Assembly (NCBI GenBank): GCA_030603365.1 | Contig: JAUVXV010000001.1 | Location: 372,001-436,000 of the forward strand | DNA: 64,000 bases | Direction: 5' to 3' | Origin: Candidatus Heimdallarchaeota archaeon | GTDB taxonomy: Archaea; Asgardarchaeota; Heimdallarchaeia; Heimdallarchaeales; Heimdallarchaeaceae | Notes under the pieces: generated by a model | Databases searched by the model: none | What the model saw: the letters and a program-made list of their open reading frames with translations, nothing else | Told to the model about the DNA's origin: nothing | Program-made: the position numbers and the translations under genes | Shown: piece after piece, positions 1 through 9,694 of the stretch | How the letters are laid out: the number at the start of each line of letters is the position of its first letter | How positions within the stretch are numbered: the stretch's first letter is position 1

Positions 1-498
1 ATCCAATATTACTTTAGTATTTGGTCCCTGAACTGCGAACATAGTTGTCTCTAATGTCCAATCTTTAAATTCAAGAGGTTCTCCTGTCATTTCTTCAAAA
101 ATTTTAACAAATTGACCAATCCAAGCTAAAACCTTTACTGTTTGGCTTCCAGCATTACAGACATTGAAATAATCTGTTTCGCTTTTCTTACCAATAATTG
201 TATCATCTCGGTATCCAGCATTCTCATTAAGATAATAGGTGTATCCACACTTCATATCATCCATTGCAGCGATGTCTCTTGGTGTGAGTAGTTCCATCAA
301 CTTAGTAGCATATTTTCCTTTTAGAGAATAACGACCCATATCTGTTACTTCAACAATAGAAACATTTTCTCTTGTTGCCATTATCTCATCATCAATTCCT
401 GTGTAAGATACAGGAAGATAGTAGCCAGCAAAATCAATCATTCTTGCTCCAGCATCTTCATGAACTTTCCACATAGGAGTTTTTACTAATTTACCCAT
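1..498 (-). CDS. gcvT: Glycine cleavage system T protein (aminomethyltransferase), 3' part missing
   Basis: The reverse strand reads 166 codons from ATG at 498 and runs off the left edge. The N-terminus (MGKLVKTPMWKVHEDAGARM, then DFAGYYLPVSYTGI and ENVSIVEVTDMG) follows the start of the folate-dependent aminomethyltransferase GcvT, as do YTYYLNENAGYRDD and FAVQGPN further on. GcvT transfers the aminomethyl group from the H protein to tetrahydrofolate and releases ammonia. An in-frame ATG at 504 would add two residues. GcvH and GcvP are not in the window, so a related folate-dependent demethylase cannot be excluded from this fragment. Confidence 0.85.
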   Translation of the reverse strand, partial: MGKLVKTPMWKVHEDAGARMIDFAGYYLPVSYTGIDDEIMATRENVSIVEVTDMGRYSLKGKYATKLMELLTPRDIAAMDDMKCGYTYYLNENAGYRDDTIIGKKSETDYFNVCNAGSQTVKVLAWIGQFVKIFEEMTGEPLEFKDWTLETTMFAVQGPNTKVILD

Positions 499-641
499 AA
501 TCATAACCTACTAATTTGTAGTTTTATCTGGTTTCGATTTTTACTTTACAGATAAAAATGTTATCCATTGTAGATATATTATCAACAAAAATAGAATTTT
601 ATCCAAAAAAGATTTTATTAGGTTCATCACAATAATTAGTT

Positions 642-1688
642 ATGGCTTCAACTGAAGCGACTTCTTCAGAAAAACCAATAGAAGAGAAAGAGAAAAAACG
701 TTATGTTAGCATAGATGTTTTTCGGGGGTTAACTATAGTAGGAATGATAATTGTCAATATCATGCTTGAGTTTGATAACACCCCTAGCTGGTTAAAACAT
801 GAAATTGATTTTGGATTAGAATTTGCAGATCTAATTGCCCCCTTCTTTATTTTTGCAATAACCTTAACCTATACTATGTCATTTAAACATCATGTCAGAA
901 AAGAAGGGTATTTCAAAACATATATCCGTTTTCTAAGGCGCTATGGTGCCTTCCTTGGGTTTGGTTTCTTAGGAAGTTATTATGCTGTTTCATTAGAAGG
1001 ATTTGGGTTTACTTGGGGAGTTTTACAAGCAATTGGATTAGCAGGAATATTCACTCTTTTTTTTATTCGATTCCCTAGATATATCAGATTGGTTGTCTCT
1101 CTCTGTCTCATGATAGCTTATCAAGCAATTCTAGGCGTTTCTGTGAATGTTGAAGGAACCCCCATTACTTTAAGCGATTTAAACTATAACGATGTCCATG
1201 GTGGAATAATAGGGGGGATTGGATATAGCATTATGACTTTATTAGGAACAGCAATTGTAGATGACTTTAAAGAAGTTGATAAGAAACAGATTCTGATAGC
1301 AGGTGTCGTACTCACCATTCTAGGTTTAGGAATTCATTTCATATGGAAAGGTTATGGTTTCCCTCCAGATGGAGGCATCTCAAAGGAAAGGGTAACATCA
1401 GCATTTGTTTTATTAAGTTTAGGACTAGGTGCTATTCTTTTTTGGCTAATTTGGTTCTTCATGGATGAGAAAAAGATTATAAGAATTAAAAGTCGAATTT
1501 TCCAACCATTAGGAAAAAATGCATTTTTAATATATATTCTCCATCCATTATTCATCTTATTTACAGTTTTAATTTTACCAATTAATGCTCATTTTGCGTT
1601 AATTCTACTTTGTACTTTGATAAGTTGTGTAACATTGTGGTTACTAGCTTTCTTCCTAGATAAAAAACAACTATATATAATAATATAA
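642..1688 (+). CDS. HGSNAT/DUF5009-type membrane acyltransferase
   Basis: 348 aa integral membrane protein with about ten hydrophobic segments. After a short charged N-terminus comes RYVSIDVFRGLTIVGMIIVN, the opening signature of the heparan-alpha-glucosaminide N-acetyltransferase-like family (COG4299/DUF5009), followed by a conserved His (SWLKHEIDFG) and the ADLIAPFFIF motif. Known members move acetyl groups from cytoplasmic acetyl-CoA across the membrane to sugars. The substrate here is unknown; modification of a surface glycan is only inference. It stands as a single gene just upstream of tyrosine phenol-lyase. Confidence 0.75.
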   Translation: MASTEATSSEKPIEEKEKKRYVSIDVFRGLTIVGMIIVNIMLEFDNTPSWLKHEIDFGLEFADLIAPFFIFAITLTYTMSFKHHVRKEGYFKTYIRFLRRYGAFLGFGFLGSYYAVSLEGFGFTWGVLQAIGLAGIFTLFFIRFPRYIRLVVSLCLMIAYQAILGVSVNVEGTPITLSDLNYNDVHGGIIGGIGYSIMTLLGTAIVDDFKEVDKKQILIAGVVLTILGLGIHFIWKGYGFPPDGGISKERVTSAFVLLSLGLGAILFWLIWFFMDEKKIIRIKSRIFQPLGKNAFLIYILHPLFILFTVLILPINAHFALILLCTLISCVTLWLLAFFLDKKQLYIII

Positions 1689-1735
1689 GAAAATATGAGA
1701 AATCTTTTTTAATGTAAGTTTTAATTCTGCTTATT

Positions 1736-3112
1736 ATGCAACCCCCAGTTGAACCTTTTAAGATTAAAGTTGTTGAACCTGTTAATATGCCCTCAGAAGA
1801 GAGAAGAAAGGAAGCAATAAAGGAAGCAGGATATAATACATTTTTACTACTATCTGAAGATGTTTTTATTGATTTGCTAACAGATTCAGGAACAGCTGCA
1901 ATGTCAGACAATCAGTGGGCTGGTATGATGATGGGAGACGAAGCATATGCTGGAAGTAAGAACTTCTATCATTTAGAACAAGCAATACAAGATGTACTTG
2001 GGTTCAAATATATAGTGCCAACACATCAAGGAAGAGGTGCTGAACATTTAATGTTTCAACATCTTGTGAAAGCTGGACAAATAGTTCCAAGGAACATGTA
2101 TTTTACAACTTCTAAACTACACGTAGAAATTCCTGGCGGGAAGATGGTTGATGCTATTATTGATGAGGGTCATGATCCAGAAAACCTACATCCTTTCAAG
2201 GGAAATATGGATCTTAAAAAATTACAAGAATATGTTGATGATTATGGCCCTGAAAAAATTGCTTGTGTCAGTGTAGAAATGAATGTTAACATGGCTGGTG
2301 GACAACCAGTATCAATGGAAAATTTACGAGAATTAAGAAAATTCTGTAATGAATACAATCTAAAGATTATCTATGATGCTACACGCTCAAGTGAAAATGC
2401 TTTTTTCATAAGAGAAAGAGAAAAAGGTTACGAGAATACACCTATTATTGAAATACTAAGAGAAATGATGAGTTATGCTGATGGTTGTATTCATAGTTCT
2501 AAGAAAGATTGTTTAGTAAACATAGGTGGTTTTCTAGCAACTCATGATAAAGAAATATTCGAAGGTACTCGTAACATGGTTGTAGTTTATGAAGGACTCC
2601 ATACTTACGGTGGAATGGCAGGACGTGATATGGAAGCAGTTGCAAGAGGTTTGCGTGAAGGAGCACAGTATGAATATCTAAAATATAGGATTAACCAAGT
2701 ACGTTATTTAGGTGAATTATTGATGAAAGCTAATGTTCCAGTTGTAAAACCCATTGGTGGTCATGCTGTATTTCTAGATGCATTAAAATTCCTTCCTCAT
2801 TTAGAAAGAGAGCAATGGCCAGCACAAACACTAGCTGGAGCTATCTATGAAGATTCAGCAGTAAGAAGCATGGAAAGAGGTGCTGTTTCAAAAGGAAGAA
2901 ATAAAGAGACTGGTGACAACATTTTTCCACCTCTGGAATTAGTTCGACTTACAATTCCAAGAAGGGTTTATACTAATACACATATGGAATATACCGCAAA
3001 TTCTATAATTAATCTTTATGAAAAAAGAGATACGATACTTGGATTAAAGATGGTTTATGAACCCAAATACCTGAGATTCTTTCAAGCTAAATTTGAACAA
3101 ATGACACTATAG
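1736..3112 (+). CDS. tpl: Tyrosine phenol-lyase (PLP-dependent beta-eliminating lyase)
   Basis: 458 aa, the usual length. Tyrosine phenol-lyase cleaves L-tyrosine to phenol, pyruvate and ammonia. The chain can be read almost gap-free against the Citrobacter freundii enzyme as I remember it, and key residues fall at the same numbers: Tyr71, Asp214, Arg217 and the PLP-binding Lys257 (SSKKDCLVNIGGFL). The residues that separate this enzyme from tryptophanase are of the phenol-lyase type: Thr124 (MYFTTSK) and Arg381 (VRSMERG), where tryptophanase has Asp and Ile. Start ATG 1736 matches the bacterial N-terminus (PPVEPFKIK). There is no clear ribosome-binding site, so leaderless translation is possible. 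Such enzymes are mostly known from enterobacteria and anaerobic bacteria, so transfer is plausible. Confidence 0.93.
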   Translation: MQPPVEPFKIKVVEPVNMPSEERRKEAIKEAGYNTFLLLSEDVFIDLLTDSGTAAMSDNQWAGMMMGDEAYAGSKNFYHLEQAIQDVLGFKYIVPTHQGRGAEHLMFQHLVKAGQIVPRNMYFTTSKLHVEIPGGKMVDAIIDEGHDPENLHPFKGNMDLKKLQEYVDDYGPEKIACVSVEMNVNMAGGQPVSMENLRELRKFCNEYNLKIIYDATRSSENAFFIREREKGYENTPIIEILREMMSYADGCIHSSKKDCLVNIGGFLATHDKEIFEGTRNMVVVYEGLHTYGGMAGRDMEAVARGLREGAQYEYLKYRINQVRYLGELLMKANVPVVKPIGGHAVFLDALKFLPHLEREQWPAQTLAGAIYEDSAVRSMERGAVSKGRNKETGDNIFPPLELVRLTIPRRVYTNTHMEYTANSIINLYEKRDTILGLKMVYEPKYLRFFQAKFEQMTL

Positions 3113-3137
3113 TCATTTGCACCTATTTTATATTAAG

Positions 3138-4499
3138 TTAGTAGTCAAACTTGAATTTTTTTGATTTACCTTTGTGGCTATCCACAAAAATTTTTTCTCC
3201 ATCTGGTCCATCAATAAACTCAATTGGTTGTCCCGGAGAGGCAAATGGTAGATTCTTTGGAGCAATGAATCTGAAATCTTTATCGTGTTTGTAGATCTGA
3301 ATAAATTCAGCTGGATTATCATCTCCAGGACCAATTACAACAAGTTTTGGTCCAATTTGACTAAACAATGACGTACCCCAATCTGAGATATAGAATCCTA
3401 TTATATCATTGAAATCTTGAATAGTTTCCTCAGGCTTTAGTTTGAACTTTTCTTTTTCTTTTGCTATATGAGCAATTAATTTGAGTATTCCAAGAGATAG
3501 AGTTAAAGCTGGTCCATTTACAGCATTTGTAAGAACAACAATAACTAATTTCTTATCTTGAATAAGTCCTGAGCGTGTAATAAATCCAGGATATCCACCA
3601 CCATGGCCTACTATCTTCATCTCTGGTAAGGTCGTAATACTGAAACCCAATCCCCAATCTGCTTTTTCTGCTTTAAACTGGATACGCTGCATTTCGCGTT
3701 TGATATAATCAGGGAATAGAGTATTGTTGCCAAAAATGTGAGCTTTATAGAATTTAATTAAATCCTCAACTGTACTGCTCAAACCAGTTGCTGAATGCAT
3801 AATATTAGCAGGAACATGTTCTAATTTTTCTCTTTCTTGTTTAGGATATTTGATCTTATATCCTGTCGCATGTCTTGAAAGATTGGTCTCATCAACATCG
3901 ATTATTGTGTTGTTCATATTCAATGGAGTAAGAATCTCTTTTTGAATATATTCTGGATAGTTTTGTCCAGATACTGTTTCAATTATTTGACCTAGCAAAG
4001 TGTATCCAAAATTAGAATATTTCAATATTTCACTTGTTTTGAAGAAACTTATTCCTTTTTCTACTTGAGCTTTTATTTCTTCAATTGATGGAAACTCGTG
4101 GTTAGACCAGTGCCCTGTAACTCCATCACGAGTCATTCCACTAGAATGAGTGAGTAGATGTCGTATCCGAATTTGTTTGATATTATCATCTTTTTCTGAA
4201 GTAAACCAAGGTAAGAATTTTGAAACTTTATCATCTAGTGATAGCTTATCTTCATGATAAAGTTTCATTATGGCTGTAGCTGTGAACAATTTAGAGTGAG
4301 ATGCAATACGGAATAAGTGTTGATTCGTTAATTTTTCTTTTTTCTCTAGATTCGCATATCCATATTCCTTTTTGAAAACAATTTCATCTTCCACAAAAAT
4401 TCCAACTGCTACTCCGGGAATTTCATTGATATAGGTTTGAAAATCAAGCCAGTTATCAATCAAATGAAGGGTTTGTTTTATCATTTGTTTCTTGACCAT
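3138..4499 (-). CDS. Beta-lactamase/PBP4*-family serine hydrolase
   Basis: 453 aa protein of the class C beta-lactamase-like family (Pfam Beta-lactamase). The catalytic SxxK motif is seen as SHSK (RIASHSKLFTA), the Tyr-x-Asn motif as YSN (KYSNFGYTLLG) and the third motif as HGG (GHGGGYPGF). There is no signal peptide, so it is probably a cytoplasmic esterase, amidase or D-aminopeptidase rather than a cell-wall enzyme. The last ~110 residues form a separate beta-rich extension. It converges with the tyrosine phenol-lyase gene; the substrate cannot be told from sequence. Confidence 0.85.
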   Translation of the reverse strand: MVKKQMIKQTLHLIDNWLDFQTYINEIPGVAVGIFVEDEIVFKKEYGYANLEKKEKLTNQHLFRIASHSKLFTATAIMKLYHEDKLSLDDKVSKFLPWFTSEKDDNIKQIRIRHLLTHSSGMTRDGVTGHWSNHEFPSIEEIKAQVEKGISFFKTSEILKYSNFGYTLLGQIIETVSGQNYPEYIQKEILTPLNMNNTIIDVDETNLSRHATGYKIKYPKQEREKLEHVPANIMHSATGLSSTVEDLIKFYKAHIFGNNTLFPDYIKREMQRIQFKAEKADWGLGFSITTLPEMKIVGHGGGYPGFITRSGLIQDKKLVIVVLTNAVNGPALTLSLGILKLIAHIAKEKEKFKLKPEETIQDFNDIIGFYISDWGTSLFSQIGPKLVVIGPGDDNPAEFIQIYKHDKDFRFIAPKNLPFASPGQPIEFIDGPDGEKIFVDSHKGKSKKFKFDY

Positions 4500-4573
4500 A
4501 ATTTAAAGATTAAAAACACATTGAAAACTATTATTGTCTCTCAAGTTTGGTTCTGTACCATTATTTTATTCAG

Positions 4574-5272
4574 TTAGATGAAGAACAAATAAAGTGAAAA
4601 AGCAACTGATAATGGAACTGTAGTGTTATCTAATCCCTTGTAATTTAAAGCTTCAAAAATAGTTCCAATTAAAGATGTTAGTACTAGTTTCCATATAATT
4701 TCATAAGAAAGTAAATCATTTATCGCAAAGGAGATGACAATACATATGAAAATTCCAATAAAAACTGCCAAAGATCCTTCCAAACTTTTTTCATGAAATA
4801 GTTTGTATTTAATTTTCCCAAAAGGTTTACCTATAATCTCTCCCAAGGCATCGCCTACAGACATAGCAAGTACTGCAGATGTATAAATATGCAAATCATT
4901 AGGGAAAATGAAGAGTATTAGAAAAACTGAACCTATTGAAAAAGCATTATTTAATGCAAGAGTAATAGTCTTCTCTTCTTTCCGCAAACCACTCTCAAAA
5001 ATGTGTTGGATCAGTTTTATTTGAGGAATAAGAGCTGAAATAATAATTAATAGAAGAAGTCCAATAGAGGCAAGTACGAAGTTGAATAGATTTTCTGTAA
5101 AGTAAGGAAGAAATGCAACAATAATGGTTGTAGGAGTATGCAAGCTTTTTCTTACTACCCAATGAGGTGCATTCAGTTTTTTTGGGATGAAATGTATCCA
5201 ATAAGTTAGATATAGAATAACAGCTCCAACCGTTACATAAATCCAGTCTACAGAAGTGGGATCAAAAATCAT
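4574..5272 (-). CDS. Dolichol/phytol kinase-like membrane protein (SEC59/DGK1/VTE5 family)
   Basis: 232 aa, about seven transmembrane segments. Two family signatures are visible: VVRKSLHTP near residue 40 and SVGDALGEIIGKPFGK followed by EKSLEGSLAVF near residues 135-165. Known members are CTP- or ATP-dependent kinases of polyprenols, phytol or diacylglycerol, and related cytidylyltransferases act on lipid phosphates. In an archaeon a role with isoprenoid lipid or glycan carriers is likely, but the exact reaction is inference. Single gene, no partner nearby. Confidence 0.75.
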   Translation of the reverse strand: MIFDPTSVDWIYVTVGAVILYLTYWIHFIPKKLNAPHWVVRKSLHTPTTIIVAFLPYFTENLFNFVLASIGLLLLIIISALIPQIKLIQHIFESGLRKEEKTITLALNNAFSIGSVFLILFIFPNDLHIYTSAVLAMSVGDALGEIIGKPFGKIKYKLFHEKSLEGSLAVFIGIFICIVISFAINDLLSYEIIWKLVLTSLIGTIFEALNYKGLDNTTVPLSVAFSLYLFFI

Positions 5273-5365
5273 CCTAATAGCATTGAAGAGAATAGTTACT
5301 TAAAATAATTGTGCAAAAGAATGTGAAAAATAGTTAATTAAATTCTAAAAACATTTAATAGGGTA

Positions 5366-7051
5366 ATGAGAGTTGATACTAGCTTGTTAAGTATGAAAAC
5401 AAGCAAAAAAATAATATTGGCTTTAATGATTTTGTCTGGTATTTTTCTTTCCATGTTACAATTACAATTACAATTCACTAATGTAGTTGCATATTCAGAA
5501 TTCGTGTCTTCTGATACACCACAAATTTCAGTTTCTGATGAAACTCAGAGTGCTTGGATTCTTCTTGCTGGTGATACTTGGGATCATAGAGATATGGCAG
5601 CTCTTCAAAATGCAGCAAATATAACTTACGAAATTCTGAGAGGTAATGGGTTTTCTTCAGAGCAGATATACTATATGGGTCCTGAAGTTGGACCAAGTCA
5701 ACCTTATGTAAATACTTCTTCAACAAAAATTAATCTTAAATGGGCAATTGAAGAATGGGCTCCACAGCATGTTAATTCAACCCAAAGTTTAGGAATAGCC
5801 CTCTTTTCTCATGGTGATTATGATGCTCTTGCAGTAATGGTTGGTGATGCTTTATGGGATACTGATCTGAATTCATATCTGCGTAATTTTGAAATTACTA
5901 CAGGATGTAAAAGAATCATTCTTATAATTGAGGGATGCCATTCTGGTTCATTTATTTACCCAAACAGTAAAGATAATAGAATAATAGTAACATCAGCCCA
6001 TACACTAGCTGGTGCAGCTTTCAATGCTGATAGAACAAATGGAGCTTTTTCAGAATCCTTTTGGTCATCGGTAGCTTCTTGCTTAACAATCGGGACTGCA
6101 TTTGAAGAAGCTGTTATTCACGTAAGAAATCTTGGCAGTCACCAAGCACCACAGATAGATGACAATCATGATGGTCAAGGGCACACTGTAGCTCCAAGTG
6201 GCTATTTACCTGTGGGTGGAGATGGAAATGATGCATTAGACGTGAAGATATGGGCTAAACCAATAGTATGTTTTCCTAAAATACAAATCGAAATGGTTCC
6301 TTTACCTATTTATGAAATCTGGGATCTTTTTACAAGTGTAGCAAATATTGAAGTAGAAGTTGGAAGTTCTACAGGAATAAGTAAAGTTTATGCAAGATTT
6401 GTACCTTCAGGTTGGGAACCCAATGATCCACTGGATGGATATATATACCCAATTAATGATGCTGCAATAAAAATGATTGAATTAGAAGATCCTTTAATGA
6501 ATGGAATTTATTCAAGTGATATAGCTTTCGATGGTCTTGCTCTTGGCGATTCATTTATAGTTAATATCTTAGCATATGATGCTAGTGGAATAGCTGCAGA
6601 TATAGTGTCAACTTCTCTTTCCTTTAATGCAGATGGAGAGGCTCCACCTGATACAGAACCACCATCGATATATATAACCAAACCACACTCAGAGGATGCT
6701 CTTTCAGATGTAGTAGAAATATTCGTAAGGGGTGACGATAATCAAGAATTGGAAACCATTGAACTTTATATTGATGGTTTGCTAGTAGATAATTTAGCTA
6801 TGCCTGATCATTATCCATACCCTGAACTTCAATTCTCATGCAACACGAGTCTTTATACAGAAGGAAAACATAACATAACCGCTGTTGCAATTGATAAAGC
6901 TGGTTTAACTAACCAGACATCAATGATAGTTAAATTTGATAACTTGAATAATGAAATAATCTATTATGCAGCTGGTATTGGCGGAGGAGTTGTTATTATC
7001 TCCTCTTCTGCAATTATTATAAGATTTAGAAAGAAAAGAAAATTAAGATGA
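5366..7051 (+). CDS. Secreted, membrane-anchored caspase-like (C13/legumain-type) cysteine peptidase
   Basis: 561 aa. An N-terminal hydrophobic segment (about residues 15-40) looks like a signal peptide, and a C-terminal transmembrane helix (about 533-552) is followed by a basic tail, so the chain should sit outside the cell on a membrane anchor. Residues ~63-260 carry a C13/caspase-fold domain: WILLAGD strand, His149 in FSHGDYD and Cys191 in EGCHSGSF form the expected catalytic dyad. Residues ~430-525 look like an Ig-like beta-sandwich (PPSIYITKPHSEDALSDVVE). ATG at 5366 or at 5393 could be the start; the second leaves a more compact signal peptide. Function may be processing of surface proteins; that is inference. 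Confidence 0.8.
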   Translation: MRVDTSLLSMKTSKKIILALMILSGIFLSMLQLQLQFTNVVAYSEFVSSDTPQISVSDETQSAWILLAGDTWDHRDMAALQNAANITYEILRGNGFSSEQIYYMGPEVGPSQPYVNTSSTKINLKWAIEEWAPQHVNSTQSLGIALFSHGDYDALAVMVGDALWDTDLNSYLRNFEITTGCKRIILIIEGCHSGSFIYPNSKDNRIIVTSAHTLAGAAFNADRTNGAFSESFWSSVASCLTIGTAFEEAVIHVRNLGSHQAPQIDDNHDGQGHTVAPSGYLPVGGDGNDALDVKIWAKPIVCFPKIQIEMVPLPIYEIWDLFTSVANIEVEVGSSTGISKVYARFVPSGWEPNDPLDGYIYPINDAAIKMIELEDPLMNGIYSSDIAFDGLALGDSFIVNILAYDASGIAADIVSTSLSFNADGEAPPDTEPPSIYITKPHSEDALSDVVEIFVRGDDNQELETIELYIDGLLVDNLAMPDHYPYPELQFSCNTSLYTEGKHNITAVAIDKAGLTNQTSMIVKFDNLNNEIIYYAAGIGGGVVIISSSAIIIRFRKKRKLR

Positions 7052-7062
7052 GTTTTTCTTTC

Positions 7063-8013
7063 TTACTTCTTGTTTTTCTTCATATGAGCAATTATTGAAA
7101 TAAATTCGTAAATGATATTTGCTGCTAAAAGAGCAGTGATTTCAGAATGATCATATGCAGGTAAAACCTCCACAACATCAAAACCTATGTAATTCAAATC
7201 CTTTAATCCCCTAATTAATTTCAACGTTTCTCCACTTGTAAACCCTCCAACTTCAGGAGTTCCCGTTCCAGGTGCATACGCTGGATCAACGAAGTCGATG
7301 TCAAAGGATAGAAAAACATTAGTCTTTCCTACTCTATTTTTAATTCGTTCTATTAAAGAATCCAAACCCATTTCTCTAATCTCTTCTGTTGTGACAACAT
7401 CAAATCCTAAAGATTTTGGAATTTCTAGATGTTCTGAGGAATAAATTGATCCTCTTAATCCTACCTGTATAGAATTATCAGCAAGTAAAAGATTTTCTTC
7501 AATTGCTCTTTTAAATGGTGTTCCATGATTATATGGCTTACCAAAATATTCGTCGACTGTATCACTATGAGAATCAAAATGTAATAAACTCACAGGACCA
7601 TGAATCTTAGTTATAGCTCTCAATTCTGGCAAAGATATTGCATGGTCACCACCAAGAAGAATGGGTATAATTCCTGCTTCTATAATTGGAACTAAACCTT
7701 CTTCGATTCTTTTATAACCTTCTTCGATATATCCTGGGACAACAGGTAAATCTCCATAATCAATCCCTGAAAGATATTCAAATGGACTAATGTTCAAAAT
7801 TGGATTGTGTAGTCTGAGCAGAGCTGATACTTTCCTTATTGATGCAGGACCTTCTCTTTGTCCTGTCCTAAAAGATGCTCCTGCGTCAGAAGGTACACCT
7901 ATTATTGCAAAATCTACTCCATCAAATTCCTTAACAAAAGGTAATCGCATAAATGTTTTAATCCCTGAGAATCTAGGCGATTTTATAGGATCAACTGGCT
8001 TATATTTGTTCAT
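7063..8013 (-). CDS. speB: Ureohydrolase, agmatinase family
   Basis: 316 aa manganese enzyme of the arginase/agmatinase fold. Metal-ligand motifs are visible: GGDHAISLPE, HFDSHSDTVD (family consensus DAHxD, here Ser instead of Ala) and SFDIDFVDPAYAPGTGTPE, plus the agmatinase-like end PAYDHSEITALLAA. Agmatinase converts agmatine to putrescine and urea. The same fold also includes guanidinobutyrase and formimidoylglutamase; since a urocanate hydratase lies 3 kb away, a role in histidine degradation is an alternative, though the C-terminal motif favours agmatinase. Confidence 0.85.
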   Translation of the reverse strand: MNKYKPVDPIKSPRFSGIKTFMRLPFVKEFDGVDFAIIGVPSDAGASFRTGQREGPASIRKVSALLRLHNPILNISPFEYLSGIDYGDLPVVPGYIEEGYKRIEEGLVPIIEAGIIPILLGGDHAISLPELRAITKIHGPVSLLHFDSHSDTVDEYFGKPYNHGTPFKRAIEENLLLADNSIQVGLRGSIYSSEHLEIPKSLGFDVVTTEEIREMGLDSLIERIKNRVGKTNVFLSFDIDFVDPAYAPGTGTPEVGGFTSGETLKLIRGLKDLNYIGFDVVEVLPAYDHSEITALLAANIIYEFISIIAHMKKNKK

Positions 8014-8137
8014 ATTAAATCACAAACATATAACGTAATTATTTATCTAATTTAAATAATGTTCTAAATATAATTCTCACAACGATTTAAAAAGAGAAAA
8101 ATTAAGATGAGTTTCAATCACTCATCACTATTCATTT

Positions 8138-9496
8138 CTATTTTTGTCTTCTCAACATTTTTCTTGAGATTATTTCTAAAGCTTGGGTAACAGGATAAAT
8201 AGTCTCATTCACGGCTGGAGCGTAACATAAATCAGATTGGAGTAGCTCTAGAAATGTCATCTCGTTTTGCATTCCCAAAGAAATTACGTTCAAATTATCT
8301 GTTATAGAATCTGATCCAATTGCTTGAGCACCAAGTATTTTTCCTGTATTCTTATCAGCAAGTATTTTGAAATACAATTCCTCAGCATCTGGCATATATA
8401 GAGGTTTGTTATGTGTCTTAATTTTAGCCATAACTACCTCAAAACCTGCATCCTCTGCTGCTTTCTTAATTAGTCCAACAGACCCAACTCTAATATCAAT
8501 GAATGGTACTATGAAATTGTTCATTGTTCCTGGAAACTTCAAAGTTCCCGGTTTTGCAATTGTCATAGCTGCTACTCTTGCCATTCTAACACAGCAAGTT
8601 GCTATTGCTGAGTTGATGGGTTGTTTTGAAACTAAATGAATTGTTTCAGCACAATCACCTACTGCAAGGATATTAGGGTCAGAGGTTTTCAATTCTTCAT
8701 CAGTTACAATTGCACCAGATTCACCTATTTTTAATCCTGCTTCTTGTGCTAAGGTTACTTCAGGTCTAATACCTGTTGCTGCGACAACAAAATCACAATC
8801 AAAATCTCCTTGATCAGTTGTAACTTTCGTTGCCATACCATTATCATCTAAAACAATTTCATTTATTCCTACTCCAATAACGAATTTTAACTTAGGGAGC
8901 TTCTCTTCTAGTAGTTTTACAGTTTCATCTGCATAATCCGGATCTATAAGCAAACGCATAAGTCTGGATCTAGCAAGAACAACAGTTTCAATACCTCTAT
9001 GAGCGAGTTCTGTGGCAACTTCAAGTCCTATTGCAGAAGCACCTAAAACAACAGCTTTTGAGGCTTTTGCTGCAGCTTCTCGAATTTTTGCTGAATCTTC
9101 TATCCATTTCAGAGCATGAACATTTTTTCCATCAGCTCCTGGTATTGGGGGATATTTAGCTTTAGAACCAATACAAAGAACAAGGTAATCATATTCAACC
9201 TCAAAAACTTCCCCATCTTCTAGATTTTTAACACTGACTTTCTTGTTTTGACGATCAATTTTGAGAGCTTCATGACGACGTAAAAAGTTTATTTTCATAA
9301 TCTTATAGTTCAAAGTTTCAATTAGAAGACTCTCATCTTCCCACAACCCACCTATGGCATATGGCATAGCACAAGGATGATATGCATCATAATTTTTCTT
9401 GTCAATTATAGTGATTTCTGCATTTCTATCCCATGCACGGAGGGTGGAAGCTGATGTCCAACCAGAGGACCCATGTCCGATATACACAACTTTCAT
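8138..9496 (-). CDS. CoA-disulfide reductase / NADH oxidase-like flavoprotein
   Basis: 452 aa FAD- and NAD(P)-dependent pyridine nucleotide-disulfide oxidoreductase. The N-terminal dinucleotide fold is GHGSSGWTSA with acidic strand end TIID; the redox cysteine Cys42 sits in HPCAMPYAIGG as in CoA-disulfide reductases and NADH oxidases; a second Rossmann motif follows at VVLGASAIGLEVATEL, and the FAD motif is ILAVGDCAE. A C-terminal dimerisation domain is present. Likely role is thiol or oxygen/peroxide defence, or polysulfide reduction. Single gene. Confidence 0.85.
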   Translation of the reverse strand: MKVVYIGHGSSGWTSASTLRAWDRNAEITIIDKKNYDAYHPCAMPYAIGGLWEDESLLIETLNYKIMKINFLRRHEALKIDRQNKKVSVKNLEDGEVFEVEYDYLVLCIGSKAKYPPIPGADGKNVHALKWIEDSAKIREAAAKASKAVVLGASAIGLEVATELAHRGIETVVLARSRLMRLLIDPDYADETVKLLEEKLPKLKFVIGVGINEIVLDDNGMATKVTTDQGDFDCDFVVAATGIRPEVTLAQEAGLKIGESGAIVTDEELKTSDPNILAVGDCAETIHLVSKQPINSAIATCCVRMARVAAMTIAKPGTLKFPGTMNNFIVPFIDIRVGSVGLIKKAAEDAGFEVVMAKIKTHNKPLYMPDAEELYFKILADKNTGKILGAQAIGSDSITDNLNVISLGMQNEMTFLELLQSDLCYAPAVNETIYPVTQALEIISRKMLRRQK

Positions 9497-9694
9497 AGCC
9501 GAGAAAAAGGCTATTTGTTTATTAAAGTTACTAATAAGTCACAAAAAGTTAATCTACCTTGAATTTTTAATTTTATACTGATTCAGCGACTTATTTGTTA
9601 TATTATTAGCTTATACTTATAGTGAATTGATTATAAAACTAAACATACACTAGCAGTAATTTTTTTAAGAAAACATGTGTTTGTTTAATTTGGG

